From: Chitinophagaceae bacterium
Lineage (GTDB): Bacteria > Bacteroidota > Bacteroidia > Chitinophagales > Chitinophagaceae
Direction: 5' to 3'
Length of the DNA: 64,000 nucleotides
Assembly (NCBI GenBank): GCA_019747705.1
Contig: JAIEQM010000006.1
Location: 1 to 64,000, forward strand
The position numbers and the translations under genes were made by a program. The notes below the pieces were generated by a model. That model saw nothing but the letters and a program-made list of their open reading frames with translations, was not told the DNA's origin and made no database searches. Shown here piece by piece: positions 9,352-18,587 of the stretch. Position 1 is the stretch's first letter. Every line of letters starts with the position of its first letter.

Positions 9352-11154
9352 TCAGAAAAAGTTGATGTACCCAAAATGTATTTTCAATTGCCGCAGGTTC
9401 AGCGGCACATCACTCCGTTTGCCACCGGCAAAAGCCACATTAAAAATCCCTGCTTTGGTTTCAAAGGCCATACCAAACCCCGCACCAATAAACTGGCGGT
9501 TATTATTCACAAACTGGCTTTTGTTACGTGCCCATCCCCCGTCTGTAAATGCATATAAAAAACTGTTGAGGCCAATAAGCAAACGGTATTCCATAGTGGC
9601 TACTGCATAGGCGCTGGCAAAAATACTTTCTTCATCAAACCCACGCAGTAAACGGAACCCTCCAATCTGGAATAATTCATTTCTAAATAAATTGGGACTT
9701 TGTACGAGTCCCGCATTGATGGCTGTTTTTAAAGTTGTTTGTTTACCCGTTTTAAAATAGCGTGCCGCATTGGCTTTGATGCGAAATGTATAAGCCCTTG
9801 TTTGTAATGTATCGTAGAGTGACAGGTAATTGAAATTTGGATCAACCGGATTTTTGATGGAAGTAATGGAATTGTTGGGTCTTATTTTACGGATACCTGC
9901 AGAACCGATGAGTTTTATATCATACCCTTTCCTGGGATTAAACCGGTAATCAGTATTAAACCATTCATAATCCACTCCAATATTAGTAGTGTTTTGGTCA
10001 ATTTGTTCCGGCAGCCTCTTGCTTGATCTGATGCCGATTGTATCAATTTCCAGCAGGTTGGTAATGAATTGCTGAAAAAATACTTTACCGCTGCGGTTAC
10101 CGCCAAAAGCATATTGTGCACCCACCTGCAGGTTGATATTTAAAAAGGAGGAGTCTTTCTTAAACCCTTCAAATGAAAAATCAGCCCCAAAGGCCGAGCC
10201 AAATAAAAATGGTTGCTGATAGGATAATTGCAGGCGGGGCGATCTTAACTGTATCTGCTGAAACAAAATCAGGAGTGATTCACCCATCCCAAACTGGTTT
10301 TTTAAGTTGAGATTGAAATCACCAGTAACTAATAATTTATTACCACCCAATTGATTATTACCTGGCAAAAAGCCGATGATGCCATTGATCTGGCTGCTTC
10401 TTTTTTCTTTTAAATACAAATTGAGAATGGAACCCGTGCCCAGCAGGTTCATATTCCATTTACGTTCTTCAGAAAGATAGGGCAGTTGCAGCAGCCGCTG
10501 ACTGATGTTTAATAATTTCTGCTTCTGATAAATATCGCCATTGGCAATTTCAAGATAGCGCTGAATAAATTTGTTGCTCAGTTTTACATCACCATAAATA
10601 CGGATGCTGTCAATTTTATACAAAGGGCCACGGTTAATTTTTAAAACAGCGCTGATGCCTTCTTCCGCCATGGTTAAACTGTCTAAATACACATTGGCAA
10701 AGGGATAACCTGTGTTTTCTAATTTTACCAGCAATCGTTCCTGCAGTTGCTGAACAGTTTGAACGTTGAGGCTTTTATTGGAAAAATTCTTTTGCCGGTA
10801 ACCGGCAGCATTAAGCCATTCGTTGGGAATACTATCTGCTTTTAATTCCTTCCACTTAAATGTTTTACCAACATAGAGCCACAACTGAGCTGATGATGAA
10901 TCCATCACCACACTGTCAACCGAAGCGGCGATTAATCCTTTCTTTCGTAAGGTTTCAGGTATTTGAAAAATATACTCGGCACAGGTTGTTTTATTTGTAA
11001 ACTGTTGCTGCAAACCCAGCTTTGCCGGTTCCAGGCTGGTATCAATGATGTTGTATTGAAGCTGATACGCATTTTGTGCTGATGCATGTATGGAAAACAT
11101 CAGCATCAGCAAAAAGAAACAGTATTGGATATAATGCTTTATGATTGGGAGCAC
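9352..11154 (-). CDS. BamA/TamA-like outer-membrane protein
   Basis: The 600-residue protein has an N-terminal signal peptide ending ASAQ. POTRA-like repeats follow (for example the segment around PFANVYLDSLTMAEEGISAVLKI and YKIDSIRIYGDVKL), then a C-terminal 16-strand-type barrel with YDIKLIGSAGI, FQIGGFRLLRGFDEESIFAS (the conserved RGF motif of the Omp85 family) and a terminal Phe. Omp85-family proteins insert or transport outer-membrane proteins. It is shorter than true BamA (about 800 residues), so a TamA-like or lipid/protein export role is more likely. That role is inference. Confidence 0.85.
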   Translation of the reverse strand: MLPIIKHYIQYCFFLLMLMFSIHASAQNAYQLQYNIIDTSLEPAKLGLQQQFTNKTTCAEYIFQIPETLRKKGLIAASVDSVVMDSSSAQLWLYVGKTFKWKELKADSIPNEWLNAAGYRQKNFSNKSLNVQTVQQLQERLLVKLENTGYPFANVYLDSLTMAEEGISAVLKINRGPLYKIDSIRIYGDVKLSNKFIQRYLEIANGDIYQKQKLLNISQRLLQLPYLSEERKWNMNLLGTGSILNLYLKEKRSSQINGIIGFLPGNNQLGGNKLLVTGDFNLNLKNQFGMGESLLILFQQIQLRSPRLQLSYQQPFLFGSAFGADFSFEGFKKDSSFLNINLQVGAQYAFGGNRSGKVFFQQFITNLLEIDTIGIRSSKRLPEQIDQNTTNIGVDYEWFNTDYRFNPRKGYDIKLIGSAGIRKIRPNNSITSIKNPVDPNFNYLSLYDTLQTRAYTFRIKANAARYFKTGKQTTLKTAINAGLVQSPNLFRNELFQIGGFRLLRGFDEESIFASAYAVATMEYRLLIGLNSFLYAFTDGGWARNKSQFVNNNRQFIGAGFGMAFETKAGIFNVAFAGGKRSDVPLNLRQLKIHFGYINFF

Positions 11155-11190
11155 AAACAGTTTTAATTTGCAGTTTCTAAATTACGTTTT

Positions 11191-11314
11191 TGCCGGAATA
11201 TACATACATATCCACTTTCTGCAGGCAGGCAGGCCAGCCTGCCGGAAGAAATCCTTTTTACAATTGACTAATGGCAGGCATTTACATACATATCCCTTTC
11301 TGCAGGCAGGCATG
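11191..11314 (+). repeat. Partial duplication of the hemW 5' end
   Basis: The stretch at 11192-11233 repeats the sequence at 11273-11314, which encodes the first residues of HemW. Both share atacatacatatcc, ctttctgcaggcaggca and an in-frame GIYIHI-like reading. The first copy runs into a palindrome at 11228-11243 and cannot encode the rest of the protein. It is a local direct duplication, 81 bases apart. Confidence 0.65.
11228..11243. repeat. Small palindrome upstream of hemW
   Basis: GGCAGGC and GCCTGCC are inverted around a two-base spacer. It sits between the duplicated hemW 5' copy and the real hemW start and may act in the leader as a hairpin. Confidence 0.5.
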
Positions 11315-12401
11315 CAACTACTGTAACTTTCATTTCAGTACCAGCCTGCGGTACAAAAACGAATTTGTTACCGCTTTATTGAATGAAATCAAATTGCAGC
11401 AGCAAAATAATTATTTACAGGGGGCAACTGTTGAAACTATTTACTTTGGCGGCGGCACACCCAGTTTGTTATCTGCTGAAGAACTGCAACAGATCATGGA
11501 TACACTTCATCAATCTTACATAATAACTGAGGGTGCCGAGATAACACTGGAGGCCAACCCGGATGATGTAACTGTTGAATTATTAATTGTATGGAAACAG
11601 CAGGGCATCAATCGCCTCAGCATCGGAATACAATCTTTGTTTGATGAGGATTTGCAATGGATGAACCGTGCCCATACGGCTGAAGAAGCCCGGCAGGTAA
11701 TCAGTAAAGCAAGAGATGCCGGGTTTGAACATTTTAGTGTTGATCTGATTTATGGCACACCGGAATTAACAGATGAACACTGGCAATACAATTTAGATTG
11801 GGTATTGCAGCAGGGCATCAACCACCTCAGTTGTTATGCATTAACCGTTGAACCCAAAACACCACTGCAGAAACTTATACGCACTCATCAGCGTGCAGAT
11901 GTGGATGCTTTGCAGCAAAGCCGGCAATTTATTCAGCTCATGAACAGGATGGAAACAGCAGGGTTTGAGCATTATGAAATCTCGAATTTTGCAAAGCCCG
12001 GCCAAAGGAGCAAACATAACAGCAGTTACTGGCGGGGTGTTCCCTATCTTGGACTAGGCCCATCGGCCCATTCATTCAACGGCAGCAGCAGGCAGTGGAA
12101 TGTTTCCAATAACCAGCAATACATTCAGGCATTACAGCAAAACGAAATTCCATTTGAAAAAGAAGAACTCACCACCACACAGCAGTTAAATGAATACATT
12201 ATGACTTCACTGCGTTTAATGGAAGGTTGTGATTTGAGTTGGGTGGAAGAAAAATTTGGCGCTGATAAAAAAGAAACCCTGCTTCTTGAAGCGGCACGTT
12301 TTATTCATTTGCAATGGATGAAGGAACAAAAACACCATCTCATCTTAACCAAAGAAGGAAAATTATTTGCTGATAAAATTGCGGGTGAATTATTTTTTTG
12401 A
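11271..12401 (+). CDS. hemW: HemW, heme chaperone (radical SAM)
   Basis: HemW is a radical-SAM protein related to HemN. It binds heme and delivers it to apoproteins, and is usually not a true coproporphyrinogen oxidase. The cluster motif CRQACNYCNFHF (CxxxCxxC pattern) is at about residues 11-22, after the typical IYIHIPFC opening. TIYFGGGTPSLL, EANPDD, NRLSIGIQS and LGLGPSAHSF follow, all typical of the HemN/HemW group. The 376-residue length is typical of HemW rather than HemN (about 450). It is preceded by a copy of its own first codons. Confidence 0.92.
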   Translation: MAGIYIHIPFCRQACNYCNFHFSTSLRYKNEFVTALLNEIKLQQQNNYLQGATVETIYFGGGTPSLLSAEELQQIMDTLHQSYIITEGAEITLEANPDDVTVELLIVWKQQGINRLSIGIQSLFDEDLQWMNRAHTAEEARQVISKARDAGFEHFSVDLIYGTPELTDEHWQYNLDWVLQQGINHLSCYALTVEPKTPLQKLIRTHQRADVDALQQSRQFIQLMNRMETAGFEHYEISNFAKPGQRSKHNSSYWRGVPYLGLGPSAHSFNGSSRQWNVSNNQQYIQALQQNEIPFEKEELTTTQQLNEYIMTSLRLMEGCDLSWVEEKFGADKKETLLLEAARFIHLQWMKEQKHHLILTKEGKLFADKIAGELFF

Positions 12402-12538
12402 ATTCTGCCTGTCACTCTAAGCGTAGTGAAGAATCTGCCAATTTACTGTACAAAGTCAAAAAAAAACCTTCTCTACTACACTCAGGATTATATCAAAATT
12501 GTATTGCTAATTTGCAACTTATCATTCCAGGATAATCG
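12402..12538. other. Intergenic repeat between hemW and xre
   Basis: The sequence around 12409-12437 (ctgtcactctaagcgtagtg and following) resembles the window-start element at 78-112. It looks like a dispersed repeat; nothing else is seen. Confidence 0.35.
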
Positions 12539-12910
12539 CTAACCCACATGTGATAGAATATTATCTGCCGCCTGCAGTTCATACATGAGGATAGGATAGA
12601 GTTCATGCCTTTCAACAGGGTTTTGTTCCAGTTTTTCCAGCAGCGCTTTCATATTCATCGTTAATACATCTTTGGTAATACTTTGCGCATGTAATGAAAG
12701 CGGCCTGTGTATTTCAAAATCATCACGCAGCAACTCAAGCGGCGATACCTCCAGCGCCTTACTGATGAGTTTTATATGGTTGATGGTGAGCTGTGTAACA
12801 TTGTTTTCTATTTTACTGTAAGCGTTCTGAGACATACCTATGTGTCTCGCCACTTCTTCCTGGGTAATTTTCTTTTGTTCACGAATTTGTTTAATAAGTG
12901 TGCCGGGCAT
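12539..12910 (-). CDS. XRE-family transcriptional regulator
   Basis: This 123-residue protein has an N-terminal helix-turn-helix of the XRE/Cro type (residues 7-62, IREQKKITQEEVARHIGMSQNAYSKIENNVTQLTINHIKLISKALEV). The C-terminal half is helical and has no recognised domain. It is probably a DNA-binding regulator of unknown target. It lies downstream of the small membrane ORF and gpsA on the same strand. Confidence 0.88.
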   Translation of the reverse strand: MPGTLIKQIREQKKITQEEVARHIGMSQNAYSKIENNVTQLTINHIKLISKALEVSPLELLRDDFEIHRPLSLHAQSITKDVLTMNMKALLEKLEQNPVERHELYPILMYELQAADNILSHVG

Positions 12911-12949
12911 AAGCGGTGGATTTAAGCAAGTAAAAAATGTGGCAGAAAA

Positions 12950-13057
12950 CTATTTCTGTTCGGGGTTATGGTTTTTAGAAAAGAGATGATGCAGAATACC
13001 CACTGCCAGCATCAGCAGTAGTAAGTAAGGGGCAAATCCGGTAAATGATACGGGCAT
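12950..13057 (-). CDS. Possible 35-residue membrane protein
   Basis: An ATG-started frame of 35 codons encodes a short hydrophobic helix (PYLLLLMLAVGILHHLF) followed by a polar tail SKNHNPEQK. It lies 90 bases after gpsA and 39 bases before the xre regulator, on the same strand. Helix-plus-charged-tail proteins of this size are common in bacteria, but no family is recognised and the gene could be chance. Confidence 0.4.
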   Translation of the reverse strand: MPVSFTGFAPYLLLLMLAVGILHHLFSKNHNPEQK

Positions 13058-13147
13058 CTTTTTTCTTTGAAGCAAAGTTACAAAGCTTTTGAAAGCAAGC
13101 TGCTCACCGGAGAAAATATTAACAGTTGTAAGAATGAAAAGCAGAAT

Positions 13148-14215
13148 CTAAATCATGGTTTCTTCCACCATGTTAAAAGCCTCAGCGGGCGAAAGGTTTT
13201 CCCAGAGTATGCGGTACACCATGGTGGCAATGGGTATATCTGCTTTTACTTCCTGATTAATGAGATATACACTGCGGCTGGCATTATAACCTTCGGCCAC
13301 CATATTCATTTCCAGTTTGGCCATTTCTACACTGTAGCCTTTGCCAATCATAGTTCCAAACCTGCGGTTACGGCTGTAAGGTGAGTAACAGGTAACTAAT
13401 AAGTCGCCGAGATAAACACTGGCGGCATAGTTGGCACTTTTGCGTAACGGGTTTTTCTGTAACTGCACACCCGGTATAGGCTCCTTGTGCACACCCACTT
13501 CAATATTACGGATACCCACTTTGCGAAGGAACACCGCCATTTCATCTGCCGCATTGGCAATGAGCACACTTAAAAAATTATCGCCATAATCCAAACCATT
13601 GGCAATACCGCTGGCTAATGCATAAATATTTTTTAAGATGGCTGCAAACTGCACCCCGTACACATCTGTATTGGTTACTGTGTTGATGTAATGATTCTTA
13701 AACTGATCTGCTATCCATTGCGCTGTTTGATCATGCAGGCCCGTAAAGGTGAGATAAGATAATTTTTCTGACGCCACTTCTTCTGCGTGGCAGGGGCCCA
13801 TAATGGTGTAATAATCGTTGGCATCAAACCCGAATTCATTTTTCAAATAATCGTTGAGCAAAATATTTTTACCGGGTATCAATCCTTTAATGGCCGAAAT
13901 TACTTTTTTACCTGTAAAAATATCTTTGGGTAAAGCCCCCAATACTGATTCTACATACGCTGATGGAACTGCCAGCACAATATACTCGGCCTGTTCTATA
14001 CATTGCTGCACATCCGTTGAAAGACTGAGTAATTCTGTTTTAAATGTTGCCGAGCGGAGATAAGCAGGATTGTGTTTATGCTTTTGCAAATGATCAATAA
14101 TGTTCTTATGCCGCACACACCAGTAAATGAAATGACCATTGTCATTTAAAATTTTTACCAATGCGGTGGCAAAACTGCCGCTGCCGATGACTGCTATGTT
14201 GTTCTGCGTTTCCAG
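13148..14215 (-). CDS. gpsA: Glycerol-3-phosphate dehydrogenase GpsA, CTG start suspected
   Basis: GpsA makes sn-glycerol 3-phosphate from dihydroxyacetone phosphate for phospholipid synthesis. The sequence shows NNIAVIGSGSFATA as nucleotide-binding motif, VLAVPSAYV, SAIKGLIPG, MGPCHAEEVA, FAAILKNIYALASGIANGLDYGDN and AEGYNASRSVYLI, all typical. The problem is the start. There is no in-frame ATG, GTG or TTG between an upstream TAA and the Rossmann motif; a TTG inside the motif would cut the binding site. The best candidate is CTG at 14215 giving 355 residues. A TATATTAG element, one mismatch from TAnnTTTG, lies 26 bases upstream (14242-14249). A second CTG at 14236, an atypical ATT, or a sequencing error remain possible. 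Confidence 0.85.
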   Translation of the reverse strand: METQNNIAVIGSGSFATALVKILNDNGHFIYWCVRHKNIIDHLQKHKHNPAYLRSATFKTELLSLSTDVQQCIEQAEYIVLAVPSAYVESVLGALPKDIFTGKKVISAIKGLIPGKNILLNDYLKNEFGFDANDYYTIMGPCHAEEVASEKLSYLTFTGLHDQTAQWIADQFKNHYINTVTNTDVYGVQFAAILKNIYALASGIANGLDYGDNFLSVLIANAADEMAVFLRKVGIRNIEVGVHKEPIPGVQLQKNPLRKSANYAASVYLGDLLVTCYSPYSRNRRFGTMIGKGYSVEMAKLEMNMVAEGYNASRSVYLINQEVKADIPIATMVYRILWENLSPAEAFNMVEETMI

Positions 14216-14403
14216 TGAATCATTATTTGGGTTCAGGGCGACTAATATACTACGAAATGGAATAGGATAATAGAATGAAGGCTGCAGGGCGTATTGCTCC
14301 CTGCAACCATAATCTGGTTTTTATTGCGATCTCCTGTTTGTTTCAATTTTCACCGAAGTTTTGTTGCCGGATCAGGCAATAACAATGGTGAAGAAGATAT
14401 TGC

Positions 14404-14430
14404 TAAAAAAATCCCACCTTCCGGCGGGAT
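14404..14430 (-). terminator. Terminator after the efflux genes
   Basis: A hairpin pairs ATCCC and GGGAT around a CC/GG inner stem with a short TTCC loop, between the adaptor stop at 14455 and gpsA. Minus-strand T residues follow the stem (the plus strand has aaaaaaa on its left side). Confidence 0.6.
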
Positions 14431-14454
14431 CATTATTTATACATAAGTTACTTG

Positions 14455-15840
14455 CTACTTATTCTCATAAACCTTCTCTTTCGCCACTACCAGCACTTTC
14501 ATTCCGTCTTTTAATGTTTTACTGATGGTATTGTAAGGGGCGCTCACCACCTGGTCGCCTTCTTTTATTCCACCCAGCACTTCAATGTATTCATTATCCT
14601 GTATATCTGTACGAACAGGAACTTTTTTTACTTTGCCATCGGCGCCCAGTACAAACACCACTTCTTCCATATCATCGTTTAATACGGCATTGTCTGTGCT
14701 CACTTCCTGTCCCTGTGCTTTCTTTTTATCGGCTTCTTCCTTAGCTTTTACTTTGGATTCTTTGTCACTCTTATCCCTGGTAGTAATAGCAAGGATTGGA
14801 ATGGCCAGTACATTTTCATGACGACGGGTCATAATATCAGCGCTTGCACTCATGCCAGGGCGAAAAGGTAAACTGCGTGGTTTTTTTGGATCAAACAAAT
14901 CACTGTAAGAAGCAGGATCAATACGGATATACACTTTGTAATTGGTAACATCGCTTGATGTAGCTGCTGCTGCACCGCCTGCCTGTGCACTGGTACTGCT
15001 GCTGGATATTTGTGTAACCACACCTTTAAACTTGCGGTCATTATATGCATCTACTTCAATAATAGCGCTGTCGCCAATATGCACTTTGGGAATATCATTT
15101 TCGCCCACATCCACCCGCACTTCAATCTTACTCATATCTGCAACTCTTAAAATTTCGGTACCCAAACTAAACTGGTTACCGGCAACACGTTCGCCTTTCT
15201 TTACGGCGAGTAAAGAAACAATACCATCCATGGGAGAAACAATAGTAGTGCGGCTTAAGTTTTTATTGGCTGCATTCAAATCAGCTCTTGCACTTTGCAC
15301 ACCGGCCTTGGTGCCTTTTGCATTTTGTTTGGCTGCATTCAAATCAGCCTGGGCTGTGAGGTACTGGCTTTCGGCCTGTTCAAATTCTGATTTGGAAATT
15401 ACTTTATCATTCAACAATTTTTTCTGGCGATCATAATTCAGTTTTGCCTGGTTAAGCCTTGCTTCAAAAGAGCCCAGTGAAGCTTCCACATTGCTTACCT
15501 GTGCTTCCTGCTGGTTTACAACAGATGCAGAACGATCACGGTTGCTGGTTAACACATCAGCAAACACACGACCGAGCAACTGCCCTTTCTTTACACTGTC
15601 GCCTTCCAGCACCAGCAATTCCACCAACTCCCCACTTACATCACTGCTCACTTTACGTTCATCTTCAGGATACACTTTTCCGCTGGCGCTTACGGTTTCA
15701 ATAATGGTACGTTTCATAATTTTTTCCACTGCTACTTTAGTGCCTTCTTCTTTGCCAATAACACCGCCTTTCTTGAGCCCGATCAAAGCTATCAGTAAAA
15801 CAAGGATGATACCGATGCCCCACCATAATTTCTTGTTCAT
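14455..15840 (-). CDS. Efflux periplasmic adaptor (HlyD/MacA-type)
   Basis: The 461-residue protein is a membrane-fusion adaptor that links an inner-membrane transporter to a TolC channel. It has an N-terminal transmembrane anchor (residues 5-22), a lipoyl half-motif (ASGKVYPEDERKVSSDVSGELVELLVLEGDSVKKGQLLG), a long helical hairpin (about residues 95-215), the second lipoyl half (TTIVSPMDGIVSLLAVKKGERV), and a beta-barrel plus membrane-proximal region. A charged low-complexity insert, SDKESKVKAKEEADKKKAQ, lies near residues 345-365. It follows the TolC gene on the same strand; no ABC or RND pump gene is in this window. Confidence 0.9.
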   Translation of the reverse strand: MNKKLWWGIGIILVLLIALIGLKKGGVIGKEEGTKVAVEKIMKRTIIETVSASGKVYPEDERKVSSDVSGELVELLVLEGDSVKKGQLLGRVFADVLTSNRDRSASVVNQQEAQVSNVEASLGSFEARLNQAKLNYDRQKKLLNDKVISKSEFEQAESQYLTAQADLNAAKQNAKGTKAGVQSARADLNAANKNLSRTTIVSPMDGIVSLLAVKKGERVAGNQFSLGTEILRVADMSKIEVRVDVGENDIPKVHIGDSAIIEVDAYNDRKFKGVVTQISSSSTSAQAGGAAAATSSDVTNYKVYIRIDPASYSDLFDPKKPRSLPFRPGMSASADIMTRRHENVLAIPILAITTRDKSDKESKVKAKEEADKKKAQGQEVSTDNAVLNDDMEEVVFVLGADGKVKKVPVRTDIQDNEYIEVLGGIKEGDQVVSAPYNTISKTLKDGMKVLVVAKEKVYENK

Positions 15841-15878
15841 ATAAATCCGTTTATTGTTGTTCTGAATGATTGAGTTGT

Positions 15879-17339
15879 TTACAGTTTTAAGCCCATGCCT
15901 TTATAAAATTCCAGCACTTTCATGCGGAATACGTAATCAAACTGATCGGCTGTTTTTTGAATACGTGCACGAAACAGGTTGTTTTGATTGGTGATGTAAT
16001 CAATGGTTGACATCAAACCTGCATTATATCTTTTTTGTGCAAGATCAAACGTTTTTTCAGTTAGCTCCAATGTGCGTTTGCTGGCATTGTAACGTTCCAG
16101 TGCATTTTTTGCAGAAACATAAGCCAGGTACACATTATTTTTAAGAGTTACCACTGCCTGATCCCTGGTTAAAGATGCACTCTTCATGTTTAGCTGAATA
16201 CGTTTGTAATTGGTGCGTGCAATACCGCCACTAAAAATGGGAACACTTAGTTGTATCCCCAGGTTTTGCCGGAAATTTTGATCTATTTGATTGCCCCATC
16301 CTGTCCACATCTCGCCAAAACCTTTTTTACCTCTTATGAGTTGTACGTTAGGATCCAGCACTGGCTGGTTGGTACCATTTACATTGACTACTGATTGTGA
16401 TGGCACATAACCCAGAAAATTAAATCCTGTAATTTTTGAATTGGGGTTGGCAAAATTGGTACCGATGCCTCCAAAAAAATTAATACTTGGGTACAAAGCG
16501 GCTTTTGCTGCTTTCAAATTGTATTCTATGACCTGGATGCGTAAATCATTTGCCTTAATCTGTGGTTGTGTTTGCATGGCTATTTGAAAAACGTATTCGG
16601 GCAGCAAATCTGCAATATTTTCAACCGGAATCATTTCAACAGGTGGTGCAGCAATATCAAATGGAGTGGCAGCATCAAGGTTTAATGTTGCTTTTAAGTT
16701 GAGCAAATTTTGTTCGGCTGTTGTTGCTGCAGAAATATAAGTAGCACTGTCCCTTGCAAACTGACTTTCCAGTTCCAATGCATTTAACTCAGGCAAAGAA
16801 CCTGCATCCACTCTTTTTCTTGTGTCTGCTAAACGGGCTTTAGTAAGTTGCATAGTGGTATATGCAATACGTGCCTGCTCTTTTGCAAGCAGCACCTGCA
16901 GATAAGTAGTTGCAACTGTTAACCCAATATCATTTTTATTGGTTTGTACATCCTGGCTTGCGGCCTGTGCACTAATGCGGCTGGCCAGAACCTGGTTTTT
17001 TACATTTCCAAAATTATAAATGAGGCCGTTAACATTGAGGTTGTATTGCTGAAACAAAAGTGTGGAGCTCACAAACAAGTTGGTTGTAGGGTCAACCGCA
17101 CGGCCAAAGTTAGTACCGGTAGAATTGCTAAAATTTACATTAGGATAACGACCCATTTTTGCCTGCTCATAGGAGAGCTCAGCAATACGTGCCTGTATAT
17201 CAGTAAGTTTAATGGAAAGATTATGTTCCCAGGCGTACTCTACACAACGGCGCAAATCCCAAACTTCCTGTGCTTTTAAGGACGTTCCCAAACCAAGAAA
17301 GATGGAAATTAAAACGAAGATTGAAAAGCGTTTTGTCAT
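15879..17339 (-). CDS. TolC-family outer-membrane efflux protein
   Basis: The 486-residue protein forms the outer-membrane channel of a tripartite efflux system. I chose the ATG at 17339 because it begins a signal peptide (MTKRFSIFVLISIFLGLG) ending SLKAQ. The remaining sequence has the two long coiled-coil alpha-helical hairpins and paired beta-strands of TolC, with conserved segments YEQAKMGRYPNVNFSNSTG and FDLAQKRYNAGLMSTIDYITNQNNLFRA. It lies 38 bases ahead of the adaptor gene and is probably cotranscribed with it. Confidence 0.9.
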   Translation of the reverse strand: MTKRFSIFVLISIFLGLGTSLKAQEVWDLRRCVEYAWEHNLSIKLTDIQARIAELSYEQAKMGRYPNVNFSNSTGTNFGRAVDPTTNLFVSSTLLFQQYNLNVNGLIYNFGNVKNQVLASRISAQAASQDVQTNKNDIGLTVATTYLQVLLAKEQARIAYTTMQLTKARLADTRKRVDAGSLPELNALELESQFARDSATYISAATTAEQNLLNLKATLNLDAATPFDIAAPPVEMIPVENIADLLPEYVFQIAMQTQPQIKANDLRIQVIEYNLKAAKAALYPSINFFGGIGTNFANPNSKITGFNFLGYVPSQSVVNVNGTNQPVLDPNVQLIRGKKGFGEMWTGWGNQIDQNFRQNLGIQLSVPIFSGGIARTNYKRIQLNMKSASLTRDQAVVTLKNNVYLAYVSAKNALERYNASKRTLELTEKTFDLAQKRYNAGLMSTIDYITNQNNLFRARIQKTADQFDYVFRMKVLEFYKGMGLKL

Positions 17340-17420
17340 ATAACAAATGTACTTGTGAAAGGGGCACGAAAATATTGAATTTTGATTAGCGGCATACAAG
17401 TATTATTACGGTTTTTAAAA

Positions 17421-18587
17421 TTAAAGAGCTGCTTTTGCAAAAGCCTGTTCCAAATCCTTTACCAGGTACTCCGCATCTTCCAGCCCCACATACATCCGCA
17501 ACATCTGGTGTTCAGGGTTTTGAGGGTTGAAATCTTCGTCTTTAATGCCGGCACATTTGGGCAACAAAAGGCTTTCATGCCCTCCCCAACTTACTGCCAT
17601 CATAATGTGTTGCAGGCTTTCGCAAAATGTTACAATTTGAGTGCGACTGGTTGCTTTTACATAAAAGGAAAATAAACCCGGCGCTTCTTTCATTTGCTTT
17701 TTGGCGAGATGGTATTGAGGAAAGCTTTCATCAAAAGGGTAAAGAATGGATGCAACAGCCGGATGCTGCTTTACAAAGTTCACAATTTTATGAGTGGTTT
17801 GATTAATACGTTCCAGCCTTGTTTGCAAGGTTCTCAACCCACGAATCATGAGCCAGGCATTAAAGGGTGATGTGCCGCTGCCGATGCTGTTGTACTCATT
17901 GTCGAATATTTTTTTCATCATGGCTTTGGAGCCGCTGAGTACACCGCCCAAAACATCACTATGCCCGCCAATGTATTTGGTAGCTGTTTGCATGGCCAGA
18001 TCAACACCCATTGCAATTACATTTTGATAGATGGGCGTGCAGTAACTGTTATCAATAAGTGTGATAATGTTTCTTTGTTTGGCAAATGTGGTGATGGCTT
18101 CAATATCCTGCAAAGCCATGTTCCAGCTATTAGGACTTTCCAAATAATAAAACGTGGTGTTGGGTTTTGTAGCGTTGAAATAATTGTTGGCATCTGTACC
18201 ATCCACATAAGTAACGGTTACACCAAAACGTGAAAAAATGTTATCCAGCATACGCTGCACCCATGTGTATGGTTTTTGAACGGCAACAATATGATCGCCT
18301 GCTTTTACATTGGCCATAATGCCGGCAAAGATGGCGGCAGCGCCATTGTTGAAAATCAAACCATCTTCAGCGCCATCCAATGCTGCTAATTTTTTTCTTA
18401 AGATATCAACTGTTGGGTTTAAACCTCTGCTGTAGAGATAGGCGCTCATTTCATCTTCAAACGCAGTTCTTAATTCATCTGCTTTATTGAATTTAAAATT
18501 GCTGGTTTGCATGATGGGCGGTGAAACAGCATTGAAATAATGCTCACGTTCTTCGCCCAGTTCGTTGAGGATGCAGGATAAATCCAT
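17421..18587 (-). CDS. Cys/Met metabolism PLP enzyme
   Basis: This 388-residue protein is a member of the PLP-dependent family of cystathionine gamma-synthase, beta-lyase and methionine gamma-lyase. The PLP lysine lies in TATKYIGGHSDVLGG, and PTVDILRKKLAALDGAEDGLIFNNGAAAIF and ESPNSW are also recognisable. The exact substrate cannot be told from sequence alone. Its ATG overlaps the hicB stop by one base (TGATG), suggesting translational coupling with a toxin-antitoxin pair, which is odd for a metabolic gene. It is otherwise an ordinary housekeeping enzyme. Confidence 0.9.
   Translation of the reverse strand: MDLSCILNELGEEREHYFNAVSPPIMQTSNFKFNKADELRTAFEDEMSAYLYSRGLNPTVDILRKKLAALDGAEDGLIFNNGAAAIFAGIMANVKAGDHIVAVQKPYTWVQRMLDNIFSRFGVTVTYVDGTDANNYFNATKPNTTFYYLESPNSWNMALQDIEAITTFAKQRNIITLIDNSYCTPIYQNVIAMGVDLAMQTATKYIGGHSDVLGGVLSGSKAMMKKIFDNEYNSIGSGTSPFNAWLMIRGLRTLQTRLERINQTTHKIVNFVKQHPAVASILYPFDESFPQYHLAKKQMKEAPGLFSFYVKATSRTQIVTFCESLQHIMMAVSWGGHESLLLPKCAGIKDEDFNPQNPEHQMLRMYVGLEDAEYLVKDLEQAFAKAAL

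Noticed and set aside
12402..12538. A small RNA gene in this repeat-containing gap
   Set aside because: No promoter-terminator pair is visible, and the sequence looks like a dispersed repeat.
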